DNA of 64,000 nt, from NCBI GenBank assembly GCA_022769545.1, contig JALEJS010000022.1, positions 61,339 to 125,338 of the forward strand, written 5' to 3'. The notes beneath the pieces are model-generated. The model worked only from the letters and a program-made list of their open reading frames with translations, had not been told where the DNA came from and made no database searches. The DNA is from Blautia sp. Lineage in GTDB: Bacteria > Bacillota > Clostridia > Lachnospirales > Lachnospiraceae. The translations under genes were made by a program, and so were the position numbers. Positions 13,401-19,179 of the stretch are shown here, in pieces (within the stretch, counting starts at the first letter, position 1; each line of letters starts with the position of its first letter).

Positions 13401-15006
13401 CCCGGATATTTTCCGCTGTAAGTATGCGGCCGATATCACCGTCGTGGATATGAATATCTGCAGAGAAGCTCTCGGTCGGAATCATATAAATCTCATTGCT
13501 GCCGGCTCTTGTGCAGATGTAATATTCCATGCCGTTCTCTTTGTGGGCCCTGTAAGAACCAGCCAGAGCGAGGCGATAGCGGATGGCATTTTCTTCTCCC
13601 GAAGCATTTTCCATCCGATCCGGAAGGTTTTCAATCTCATATACGCTGCTTCCGATCATGTCGGAAACACACAGAACCGCTTTCTCCGAAACCGTTTCGA
13701 TATTCAGCTGCTTTTTCGCATCTTCGGTGAGTGTAAGAAGACCATCCTCCCGGATCCGGGCGAACTCCATTTCTTCCTCCCCGAAGGAAAAATACAGCTT
13801 CAGCTGCGAGGTAAGCCTGCTGTTCTCATGCTTCTGCTGTGGATTATCCAGCCATTTCACGGTCAGAGAAGCGTGTCCGTCCACACCCTCCGCAGAAGGC
13901 TTGTGCTCTTCCTCTTCGTCATCCACTTCTGCCGTGTCCGGCACTTCCGCTCCAAGCAGAGACGTCTGTGAGGCGGTCAGCGTTTTTGTTTCCGGTATTT
14001 CTTCCATATCTTCTTCGGATTTCTCTTCCGCCGCGATCTTTGCCGCAGGCAGCACAATGGTGTATGTATTCCCTTCCTGCAGCAGACAGGTATATACCGA
14101 AGGCTCAGTTTTTATCAGATCCTGATTCATCTGAAAAGCCAGTACGATTTCTCCATGAATTCCCGCATATTCCGGATTCTCCACTGCTTCTGTAAAGACG
14201 ACCCGAAGGAAACCGGCTTCTGCACAGGCAGATGCAATCTGAACTTTCAGGCCCTCATCCGTCTCTGCCGTCACATTTGCTTCCGGCAAAATCTGCGCCG
14301 GTCCGAACTCCTGCGGCAGCGGAACCTTGAACCAGTCGCCGGCCTTTACGGTACGTTCCTCTCCTTCTTTCCGCAGCCGGAAAAGCAGGGAAAATCCCAG
14401 ATACTCCGCATTCTGCGGATCCATCTCTGAGAAATTCACCTCACCGGTCCCTTCCACAAGCCCGATCTGTTCTCCGGAAGAGATCTGATACCAGGCATTC
14501 CCCAGATTCAGCTTCAGCTGCTCTACCTGCTCTGTGATATCTTCCGGAATATGAGGTTCCGGTGTCGGTGACGGCAGAGGATCTTCTGTTTCAGACAGCA
14601 CCGGTGCAGCAGATTCTTCCACCGGTTCTTCTGTCTCCGGTGTTTCCGCCATCGGATCGTCTGCATATTCCGTGTCGGATTCCCCGCCGTTTCCGTTCTC
14701 CAAGGGGAACGGCTCCTCCGGTTCTTCCGGATTTTCGTTTTCCGAAACCGTCTCTTCCTCCGGCGAAACAGAAGGCTCTTCCCCCGGTGTTTCCGGATCA
14801 GACGCTTCCGATACCGTTTCTTCTGTGTCAGCCGTATCGTCGGGAACATATTCTGTCATTTCCGGTATCTGCTCATCCGACAATCCCACCGTTTCCTCTC
14901 CGGCGTAGACCATCGGACCGACGCTCTCTGCCAGGCTCGGAATGGTCATGGATATCACCAGCAGAAAACACAATATGCTTCTGATAACAGGGTGTTTTTT
15001 CTTCAT
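1486..15006 (-). CDS. Giant Cna-B/SpaA repeat surface adhesin (4506 aa)
   Basis: A single uninterrupted 4506-codon gene. Residues 1-27 form a signal peptide (KK, hydrophobic core, SLA). About 35-160 is an acidic E/P/T/S linker, followed by an adhesin-like head to about 380. Then come about a dozen Cna-B type domains (about 380-2580, spacing roughly 140-190) with the W-x-D near the first strand and LPKYD..G..Y.Y...E near the end. From about 2845 to 4380 there are about 13 SpaA-type domains with paired Lys (L-x-K-x-D) and Glu (ETKAPxGY), the residues that form intramolecular isopeptide bonds. The C-terminus has a Pro/Ala/Thr spacer, RTGDE, a membrane segment and a basic tail (RKKIRRREGREK), a sorting signal without a classic LPXTG. 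It has its own promoter and a GGAAGGAG site. Ligand unknown; host-surface or mucus adhesion is inferred. Confidence 0.9.
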   Translation of the reverse strand: MKKKHPVIRSILCFLLVISMTIPSLAESVGPMVYAGEETVGLSDEQIPEMTEYVPDDTADTEETVSEASDPETPGEEPSVSPEEETVSENENPEEPEEPFPLENGNGGESDTEYADDPMAETPETEEPVEESAAPVLSETEDPLPSPTPEPHIPEDITEQVEQLKLNLGNAWYQISSGEQIGLVEGTGEVNFSEMDPQNAEYLGFSLLFRLRKEGEERTVKAGDWFKVPLPQEFGPAQILPEANVTAETDEGLKVQIASACAEAGFLRVVFTEAVENPEYAGIHGEIVLAFQMNQDLIKTEPSVYTCLLQEGNTYTIVLPAAKIAAEEKSEEDMEEIPETKTLTASQTSLLGAEVPDTAEVDDEEEEHKPSAEGVDGHASLTVKWLDNPQQKHENSRLTSQLKLYFSFGEEEMEFARIREDGLLTLTEDAKKQLNIETVSEKAVLCVSDMIGSSVYEIENLPDRMENASGEENAIRYRLALAGSYRAHKENGMEYYICTRAGSNEIYMIPTESFSADIHIHDGDIGRILTAENIRDNFTMHGLDAEGNPMVCQLNRDYGIRILEGNDAGSELPAGGWSMDGCTITVTGLPSFTCSQTPITWEMHCLTREEVTGDSSKDRAQLVPEAVGVADPRKDYYRLEYDNAESPNQGSQTKACYNGGTIHLTLSGPGSFHAYKIWLDDESAERPSITWGLWRYSPQNGGNYKKASVIYDDTGKAAECSPDNTAPSGVKIEITKGDFGPIRRFPKYDSDGQAYVYFVREYSEGGDTYEQVFGEVLREEDENGNMVFAVKNDKCPGNVREEEDVSLYDGGILSNRHIGTVTPKWKKTWMAAAHQSELEDVYVEMTLQSRVLAKEGQEAQAYADTEVIRYVSGFSAEQLTRPVEAKMPRYDALGRELEYRWAETAVYQGSDLETAMAKGSLFLRTEGGEQILDENGCPQFLLNHSREENGELLEDGEEHYISVVDEEQGVITNQLVGSTSYILEKIWKDETGAEITDPDKLKGFCATFDLVYKVLDGGYEPYGTYTLTSETGWRVAIENLPKYDPRGVKYYYFAMEKTYTTPDGKEYRLDDCQYNETLTADRVFTETGTAEKTVTTNNTARVVNVPSGIHKQIKIRKDWLDDGDSGCRKPVYVDVWREADPEGKYPKAKVAERICLSEKTNWENARVDVTEYLVDGIPSDLEMWKSANPDRMPGAEDIYQDGSYYIVEVQMGEDVSVHEEDTEQGTVSRQYGIPCTQYSLFPDTAADAAQGERGSYIGTEEHIYYIDYPSYTDKSSEDIEPDNPSVDPYGYYVVTNRRVGTVNLEVTKTWVDGGRSMEERASFEASIELLPGDAETEIGFSEDGTEVILNGLETVPQLKREILDKAGQPVNRIQKLKGGSIVTSENGTAVETNTETICFYNLPKYDVHGKVVHYRLVENDSEGLLKQNDYGGAAEVLETSYEEGPAQHTEDLGQYSVTNKVSGTKTAAFHKLWKDAWRFERGERPDIYLTLYQSINGKAPEPSGYKPVKWSKDTTEEEDNTLVSVQSDYEWTCEFRNLPKYDEEGYEIQYYAWEGMLVNYSKLDYLAPRYWYGQKGAYADYSEVTPVYKNDGILGVSYSVENRDKGETDEEGNPLNIVMTASDGKQVLKESGTFVNQIRNVVRIDGTKIWKNVPNSFAASELPVLRLYLLRSSGALCEQNQVSSPVYLDNGQPDVPYDEVTGEPLTGASSVNGWEYSACIREVKSDHTDVKFRLNFAGENNQYGQALDESGQAVSDEAVIDARLAKYDENGNLYTYCAAETVVSDAEHISEAYPVGSSRINAYLIENTYDGGGGTLTVDKEWIVPEDWTQIRYPKAKYSLYWRYQKKTAVTDESGNSSSRMVWSDLKLADVQDDEFANPLVYNANSDATSEMVFRNLPIYAANGSEYEYYIVENTVGGYVRQDVGSGYEDKKITDTKDMEEVCSEIRKLNPNAAVIAGPFYPASEEEKGPDHAEPDIRFRNEYRNPQNHFRLTGTKQWEDYSNTFATRPEVLTTAVYRRAARDTGTAIEKELLFTATGDVSSSDDAFVWGEAIVSSGRYNHNPIQVSWSDTDTDTWTYAISGLDQYAVNGELWEYLVEEITADGAADERIRNYDPESRNSGWVCAPVKKQDSSSEPGEENSADLGSVSAAKALRNDLYTSHTVQKKWENFNRNMQMDEVTMKLQVKEADGTWMDAAEYFGPERDYEIPYPEWEVTLASKSADDTPSYKWEKLPKRYLDEESGTFLEFSYRAVEVKIGEERIPPFSEENLEAGIYASGGNDNYTITAQYSSTKTVIVNAISGNNQTSLCVKKYWQGDHQNQFGLRPMKNGNWTVSMEIWKRPLETMSGLTQEQRTALDQPVKDRTGKGKLTVTISGSADTDQGEATVSGLPKKTYVSLEEGNGTEITWQYYAKEVIAENSVLKKNYFTEYPQDGEGQEILSEQKADGTFGTDITNRLDTCSISGTKIWEDNSNSGLFRPTSDEIQLILYARTAGTNIWSRFLWQPQENGMPELRWEENADVWTWEIAGLPKTDPSGNAYSYSVEEKRTDGYLDPVYSGEDSSKALDEESITNTQTCFTLNKTGEQESGRQNLNHTTLVFRGTAAGGVDVRTWTLTWTRDANGKESYRVTKKMETDGGKSEIQITCGSASEGAVSITGLPVGTYELTDESVLPKGYETAGGRGYCFTLAGDGTVTADGSDGDFVCSAGKVSVNDRQQSLIIHKQAAGGGDIPDQEGLLLSVTGCFRETDSTLTEKTTKYISGSEQIPADQTQVLRKGDLAAGEKYELKEETAPVGYRVSDAVYELVMAEDGTVRSLTKISGSDDSAYVQQKNGKNSDTVIFENDPVSISLKKVTALDGGAPLEGAEFTLEKKTEDGWVYLKDTDTIPLQTSRLTDAAAGCIFLDGPEFGLEGGGTYRITEVKAAEGYVLWNTPVEFIIEKNGNVTDSGKNSFVSSGGYAAVGESRTEILVKNDPIQITLTKKDGTDEAVLSGVEFTLTDETAPQGTGSPWKLTTDQNGVITLRGDAPNGQARLLQNHSYTLTETKQAGYHIPEPLYFTVNENGEAVFASGTAENYTYDSDAHTGVTVRNERETGSIRIRKVNTDGEALCGAVFGLFHGEQGDIPVQVLNGKVVPDGTEGAHNYTVTTSDGLGSTVKGEAVFENLLWDTYVIRELVPPEGYQLTTATRTAQIHAQKLTYSFTSDTGNTMIINEKNRISIQKVTQDGSVSLSGAVFTLCGEFANTEKLPQELASGEYEGFQAEYDEEQKTLKWISQADRPFVLSGHLIGGKTYVLEEVSAPAGYEKTETVTVKMSDEGMLSLEPEKPLNVVQDGNVVSVRNRPVEMRIIKADENGMPVLQKEYTFTITPKEGSAFRSGAAFIEITQDPAAQTRLDSELIAGNTYVISETKAPAGYEQAADITFRVMEDGTLTQEDGRTALPGTTDAGGVITLTIQDHPVEMDLIKRDADRPDDTLPTGNDRIGYAVFRITPASGCSFAESMQTYLEVTTDPDADNCAKKVLYRELTAGQEYMIEEIAAPDGYELERIPLTVHVENDGTLTPVRYGTEAYEDGKSPYSVSQNDDGTAVIAMYDRPVAVDLLKTDALDEQKNALGNEVIGYAEFEVSCVDGSFAELDETTVRVTTDSDAENHIAKQLYRQLIYGKTYSIKEIAAPKGYQLNEELFFFRVEEDGSLTPVSGEENDDTQTEDHAEETAYSVMQDSDGKALIVMKDLPVVLDIRKKDADDPEGETIGNTQIHYAEFSVSGNFAVLGADTAVSVTTDPASENYVRKILYAQLMIGETYHIQETFAPYGYECSSSVLSFRVEKDGSADLLTCDDMEYQKDQSPFGYEKKDGAICLTMQDKKTGIRLEKADIRYPEHLLDGAEFRIDGQFADGETTKSVVLRGEDGVAEITGLDGLWIYTDPDAEPEDKVVYTLTETKAPAGYELPSVSLRFTVSPSGNVVPEEASDGAVYLCSEETIVVYDTPVEIRLSKVAAENKEKELSGAEFVISGSFADGTSKKEKVTAETISGLDGLWLYTPSFAEEGEWNTYTLTETKSPDGYRVLPEEAECSFLILPDGTIRLLSDGDGALTLWENGTEIQVADEQTELLILKQDENGKALSGACLAIVDEEGTTVDIWNTDGKAHEVTGKLTVGKEYTLIEAAAPQGYLLSSDIKFVMDSRMEPLVMVDKKDTEIKVPPRGKITVTKVTQLAGEVQGFDEVYYVALFRDADLSSRVSEVKALAMNGHYSCTVEFDDLDMGTYYVAETTDAGLPLDSIEGFLDISISSREVVLNSAQTDASSVIVNHYQDLPPSRPMEKDGKICVVKTVQDAEGKEASAENESFWVALFADAEYTEMVRPPMEIVMRNQNYVEFEELPAGTYYVAEVYDENGVVIREEDEAYQSFGYEPVNPDEPIEIEPGGMEYETNVINILPEEPKEEPAISPTAVITEPAAPAASNKNPADNTTKANAARTGDETSVLAWMLLMVFAASGAMGIGRKKIRRREGREK

Positions 15007-15091
15007 TTTTTTCTCCTTCCGGTCTCAAACAAACCATATATCCACTATCAAAGGGTAAACTACCCCTATATTAACAGTTTCATACAATCCC

Positions 15092-15120
15092 ATCATACAA
15101 AAATACGTGGTCTGCGTCAA
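15092..15120 (-). promoter_or_regulatory. Promoter of the giant adhesin gene
   Basis: TTGACG (15115-15120), 17 nt, TATGAT (15092-15097), giving a predicted leader of about 80 nt. It begins directly after the truA terminator, so the adhesin is transcribed separately from the housekeeping cluster upstream. Confidence 0.7.
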
Positions 15121-15123
15121 GAA

Positions 15124-15178
15124 GAAAGGAGCTGTTGCTCCGACAGACAATTCATCTGCCGGAGCAACAGCTCCTTTC
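15124..15178 (-). terminator. Terminator after truA
   Basis: A perfect 19 bp inverted repeat (GAAAGGAGCTGTTGCTCCG and its complement) with a 17 nt loop lies 3 nt past truA. It is followed on the minus strand by CTTCTTG. It closes the long ecf-truA transcript and insulates the adhesin promoter. Confidence 0.85.
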
Positions 15179-15181
15179 TGA

Positions 15182-15919
15182 TTAATAAAACGTTATTCCC
15201 ATGAGGGTCAGCCCATGTGCCGGTGCGGTAGGCCCTGCCTTCTCCCGGTCACAGGCATCCAGAATCTCTTTTACATGCTCCGGCGGATACTGACCGTTTC
15301 CCACCTCGATCAGCGTGCCGGAAATAATTCTCACCATATTATATAAAAAGCCGGTACCTGTCACATGGATGGTGATCATATCCCCATCTCGCCACACATC
15401 CATACCGGTGATCGTACGGATGGTTGTCTTTACCTGGGCCTTTGCCCCGCAGAAGCTGGCAAAATCGTGCTGCCCGATCAGATACGAGGTAGCTTCCCGC
15501 ATTTTTTCCACATCCAGCTTGTAATGATAAAAATAGGAATACAGCCGTTCTGTCGGAACCGGAAATTTCCGGTTCAGAATACGATATTCGTATGTCTTTT
15601 CACTGTCACAGTATCTGGGGTGAAAATCCGGTTCCACCTCTTCCGACAGCTGAATCCGGATATCTTCCGGAAGCCTCTGGTTCAGTGCATACGAAATTTT
15701 TTCCCCCGGAATTCTGGTCCGGGTATCAAATACCGCCACATTTCCCATGGCATGAACACCCGCATCGGTACGGCTCGCTCCGATTGTCTCGATTTCCTCT
15801 CCCAGCAGTTCGCTTAAGGTATCGTTCAAAACGCCCTGAATGGTAATTCCGTTTGGCTGTGTCTGCCAGCCGCAATAATTCGTCCCGTCATAAGCCACCA
15901 CAAGCCCGACACGTTTCAT
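15182..15919 (-). CDS. truA: tRNA pseudouridine(38-40) synthase
   Basis: Converts uridines 38-40 of the tRNA anticodon arm to pseudouridine. The 245-residue protein has the TruA N-terminus VAYDGTNYCGWQTQ. The catalytic Asp lies in GASRTDAGVHAMGN. SFCGAK and the late FLYNMVRIISGTLIEVGNG segment are also present. The start is placed at the ATG at 15919 because GGAGGA lies 7 nt before it; the ATG two codons upstream directly abuts that site. It is the last gene of the ecfA1-ecfA2-ecfT-truA run and is followed by a strong terminator. Confidence 0.96.
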   Translation of the reverse strand: MKRVGLVVAYDGTNYCGWQTQPNGITIQGVLNDTLSELLGEEIETIGASRTDAGVHAMGNVAVFDTRTRIPGEKISYALNQRLPEDIRIQLSEEVEPDFHPRYCDSEKTYEYRILNRKFPVPTERLYSYFYHYKLDVEKMREATSYLIGQHDFASFCGAKAQVKTTIRTITGMDVWRDGDMITIHVTGTGFLYNMVRIISGTLIEVGNGQYPPEHVKEILDACDREKAGPTAPAHGLTLMGITFY

Positions 15920-15972
15920 CTGCATTCCTCCGTCCTTCTGCTCTTTTTTTCACCGGCTGAACCGGTCCTGTT

Positions 15973-16776
15973 TTATATTCCAATGATACGGAACAATATG
16001 GCAACTGCCAGATAGGACCACGCAATCAGATAGGCCGCATAATCCCGGCCGACATATTTCAGCGGCTTCATCTGTGTCCGGTGGTCACCTCCGTGATAAC
16101 ATCTCGCCTCCATCGCCATGGCAAGATCGTTTGCCCGACGAAACGCGGAAATAAACAGCGGCACCAGAAGAGGAATCATGTTTTTCGCCTTCTGAATCAG
16201 GTTTCCATTCTCAAAATCCGCTCCCCGGGCAATCTGTGCCTTCATGATCTTATCTGTCTCCTCCAGAAGGATCGGGATAAACCGCAGAGCGATGGACATC
16301 ATCATGGCGATTTCATGAACCGGCACGTGTATCCTGTTCAGCGGACGCAAAAGCCGTTCCATTCCGTCTGTCAGCTGATTGGGAGTGGTGGTCAGTGTCA
16401 TAATGGAAGATCCGATCACAAGATAAGTCAGGCGGATCGCCATCCTGCCTGCCAGGGAAAGACCTTCTCTTGTGACTTTCAGAATCCCCCATCTCCAGAG
16501 AACCTCTCCCGGCGTCAGCAAAACATTGAAAACCATGGTAAACAAAAGCAGCACCAGAATTGCTTTCAGTCCTTTAAAGATAAATTTCGGCGGTACCTTG
16601 GACAGTGCGATCATGGCAGCCAGAAATACCGTTGCCACCGCATATCCGGGAAACGTGTGAAACAAAAAGACCGAAACAATAAACAATATCGTTCCCACAA
16701 GCTTTGTCCGGGGATCCAGGCGATGCAGCACCGAATCTGCCGGGTAATACTGTCCGATGGTAATATCTCTGATCAT
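15973..16776 (-). CDS. ecfT: Energy-coupling factor transporter transmembrane protein
   Basis: The 267-residue membrane scaffold of group II ECF transporters couples two ATPases to interchangeable vitamin-binding S components. Visible are IGQYYPADSVLHRLDPRTKL at the N-terminus, several hydrophobic segments, and the cytoplasmic coupling motifs ARGADF and FRRANDLAMAMEARCY (A-R-G and A-M-x-x-R-x-Y type). Its ATG overlaps the ecfA2 stop (ATGA), indicating translational coupling. No S component is encoded nearby, as is usual when one module serves many substrates. Confidence 0.95.
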   Translation of the reverse strand: MIRDITIGQYYPADSVLHRLDPRTKLVGTILFIVSVFLFHTFPGYAVATVFLAAMIALSKVPPKFIFKGLKAILVLLLFTMVFNVLLTPGEVLWRWGILKVTREGLSLAGRMAIRLTYLVIGSSIMTLTTTPNQLTDGMERLLRPLNRIHVPVHEIAMMMSIALRFIPILLEETDKIMKAQIARGADFENGNLIQKAKNMIPLLVPLFISAFRRANDLAMAMEARCYHGGDHRTQMKPLKYVGRDYAAYLIAWSYLAVAILFRIIGI

Positions 16777-17690
16777 ATGTTCCGTTCTCCCTTCTCATCC
16801 GGCAGAGAATCCTGCGAATGTTCTTTTAACAGGGGAGAATGGTTCTGTTTGAGCACAGACAGAATATTGACTGCGGCTTCCTCCACCGTCGTGGCTTCCG
16901 TATCCACCGCAAGCCCTCTCTCCCGAAGGGTATTCATGATATATGTGATCTGCGGTGCCGCAAGTCCCATGGACTCCAGCTCTTTGTAATGATGAAACAC
17001 TTCTCTGGGCGTATCGTCATATGCCACCTCCCCATGATTCATCACGATCAGGCGATCCACATATTTTGCCACATCCTCCATACTGTGCGAAACCAGTATG
17101 ACTGTGATGCCGCGTTCTCTGTGCAGCGATGCGATCTGATCCAGAATATCATCCCGGCCTCTCGGATCCAGTCCTGCAGTCGGCTCATCCAGAATCAGGA
17201 TTCTGGGATTCATCGCCAGAACACCAGCAATGGCCACTCTCTTTTTCTGTCCTCCGGACAGCTCAAAGGGAGACTTTTTGTAATTTTTCTCTTTAAAGCC
17301 CACTTGCCGAAGTGCCTTTTTCGCTTCCTCTTCCGCTTCTTCTCTGGTAAGTCCCTGATTCATGGGACCAAAACACACATCGGAAAGAACATCATTTTCA
17401 AACAGCTGATGTTCCGGATACTGAAATACCAGTCCCACTTCACTGCGAAGCTTTTTCCGGTCATATTTCTCTGCCCAGATGTCTTCTCCATTATAAGTGA
17501 TCGTCCCTGACGTCGGCCGGATCAGCGCGTTCAGATGCTGGATCAGTGTAGATTTTCCACTTCCGGTATGACCGATGATACCAATGAACTGTCCGTCCGG
17601 AATTTCCAGACAGATATCTTTCAGAGCATGGATCTCATAGGATGTGCCCGGGCTGTAGGTATATGTTACATGTTCAAGCTTTATGGACAT
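16773..17690 (-). CDS. ecfA2: Energy-coupling factor transporter ATPase EcfA2
   Basis: A 305-residue ABC ATPase. Walker A is GHTGSGKST, the signature is [20 protein letters not shown], Walker B is [12 protein letters not shown], and the switch His is in [10 protein letters not shown]. It pairs with EcfA1 to drive EcfT. The C-terminus carries a low-conservation tail of roughly 20 residues that makes it slightly longer than typical. Its start overlaps the end of ecfA1 by 10 bp and its stop overlaps ecfT, so all three are made from one mRNA. Confidence 0.95.
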   Translation of the reverse strand: MSIKLEHVTYTYSPGTSYEIHALKDICLEIPDGQFIGIIGHTGSGKSTLIQHLNALIRPTSGTITYNGEDIWAEKYDRKKLRSEVGLVFQYPEHQLFENDVLSDVCFGPMNQGLTREEAEEEAKKALRQVGFKEKNYKKSPFELSGGQKKRVAIAGVLAMNPRILILDEPTAGLDPRGRDDILDQIASLHRERGITVILVSHSMEDVAKYVDRLIVMNHGEVAYDDTPREVFHHYKELESMGLAAPQITYIMNTLRERGLAVDTEATTVEEAAVNILSVLKQNHSPLLKEHSQDSLPDEKGERNI

Positions 17691-18526
17691 AATGCACCTG
17701 CCAGTTCCTCCGTCGTCAGGATACCCGCCGGGATATCCACTCCGGATTTGCGAAGTTCATGTGCCAGAAGCGTTACCTGAGGCACATCCAGACGATAGTG
17801 TTTCAGCGTATCCACCTGCGAAAAAATTTCTTTTGGTGTTCCCTGCATGACCACATGCCCGCTGTCCATCACATAGACACGATCCGCATGAATCACCTCT
17901 TCCATATAGTGCGTGATCAGAATCACCGTGATCTTTTCCTGCCGGTTCAGATCCCGGACCGCCTCGATCACTTCCTTACGCCCATTGGGATCCAGCATGG
18001 CGGTCGGCTCATCCAGTACGATGCACTGCGGCTTCATTGCCATCACACCAGCGATAGCCACACGCTGCTTCTGCCCGCCGGAAAGCTTGTTTGGGGAATG
18101 ATGGCGATAAGCCGTCATCCCGGTTTTTGCCAGACTGGATTCCACACGCTTCCAGATATCCTCTGTGGGAACCCCCATGTTTTCGGGGCCAAATCCCACA
18201 TCCTCTTCCACAACAGTTCCAATAATCTGATTGTCGGGGTTCTGAAATACCATTCCCGCTTTCTGCCGGATTTTCCATAACTGTTCTTCTCTGGAAGTGT
18301 CCATATCGTCAATCCAGAGTGTCCCCTCCGACGGGAGCAGCAATGCATTAAAATGCTTTGCCAGGGTAGATTTTCCCGATCCGTTATGTCCCAGGATTGC
18401 CACGAAATCCCCGGCTTCAATGTCCAGGTTTACATCATCTACGGCACGCTGTGTATCTTCCACATTGCCGTCATCATCATATTTGAGATAGTCAAATCCC
18501 AGCTTGAACGCCTTGATAATTCCCAT
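17681..18526 (-). CDS. ecfA1: Energy-coupling factor transporter ATPase EcfA1
   Basis: A 281-residue ABC ATPase with GHNGSGKST, the signature [19 protein letters not shown], Walker [13 protein letters not shown] and [10 protein letters not shown]. The order A1-A2-T and the characteristic [22 protein letters not shown] segment identify it as EcfA1 of the vitamin-uptake ECF module. It starts 12 nt after engB ends, so it probably belongs to the same long leftward transcript as the tig-clp-lon genes. Confidence 0.95.
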   Translation of the reverse strand: MGIIKAFKLGFDYLKYDDDGNVEDTQRAVDDVNLDIEAGDFVAILGHNGSGKSTLAKHFNALLLPSEGTLWIDDMDTSREEQLWKIRQKAGMVFQNPDNQIIGTVVEEDVGFGPENMGVPTEDIWKRVESSLAKTGMTAYRHHSPNKLSGGQKQRVAIAGVMAMKPQCIVLDEPTAMLDPNGRKEVIEAVRDLNRQEKITVILITHYMEEVIHADRVYVMDSGHVVMQGTPKEIFSQVDTLKHYRLDVPQVTLLAHELRKSGVDIPAGILTTEELAGALCP

Positions 18527-18538
18527 TCTTATTTCCTC

Positions 18539-19168
18539 TTATTCACTCACAGTTTCCTGATTTTCTTCCGTAACTGCCGGAACCATTCCGGTCAATTCGT
18601 CAATCAGATCCCAGATTTCTTCTCTCCCCTGCTTTGTCTCTGCAGAAAAGGGAATGATTTTTCCTCCGGGACGAAGATTCAGACCCTGCCGGATCATTTT
18701 TACATGCTTCTGAATCTGACTGCGTTTCAGTTTATCCAGCTTTGTCGCAATGATAATGGGTTCATATCCATTATGCAGGATCCATTCATACATGATTCTG
18801 TCATTTTCTGATGGCTCATGGCGGATATCGATCAACAGGAACACTGCCTTCAGATCACCGGAGCCGTGAAGATAACGCTCGATCATCTTTCCCCATTTTT
18901 CTTTTTCCGTCTGAGATACCTTTGCATATCCGTATCCCGGAAGGTCCACCAGATAGATACTGTCATTTACATTATAAAAATTGATTGTCTGTGTTTTTCC
19001 GGGCTGCGCGCTGGTTCTCGCCAGCGACTTCCGGTTCATCAGTCCGTTGATCAGGGAAGATTTTCCCACATTGGACTTGCCTGCAAATGCCACTTCCGGC
19101 CTGCCGGTAACCGGCAGCTTACTTGTCACACCACAGACAATGTCCAGTGATACGTTTTTAATAACCAT
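18539..19168 (-). CDS. engB: Ribosome biogenesis GTPase EngB (YsxC/YihA)
   Basis: A 209-residue GTPase required for large-subunit assembly in model Firmicutes. Nucleotide-binding motifs are G1 GKSNVGKSSLIN, the switch region SAQPGKTQTINFY, G3 DLPGYGYA, and G4 TKLDKL. The C-terminus is a short Glu-rich extension. It follows lon by 11 nt. The lon-engB pair is a conserved neighbourhood. Confidence 0.96.
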   Translation of the reverse strand: MVIKNVSLDIVCGVTSKLPVTGRPEVAFAGKSNVGKSSLINGLMNRKSLARTSAQPGKTQTINFYNVNDSIYLVDLPGYGYAKVSQTEKEKWGKMIERYLHGSGDLKAVFLLIDIRHEPSENDRIMYEWILHNGYEPIIIATKLDKLKRSQIQKHVKMIRQGLNLRPGGKIIPFSAETKQGREEIWDLIDELTGMVPAVTEENQETVSE

Positions 19169-19179
19169 AGATTTCCTCT

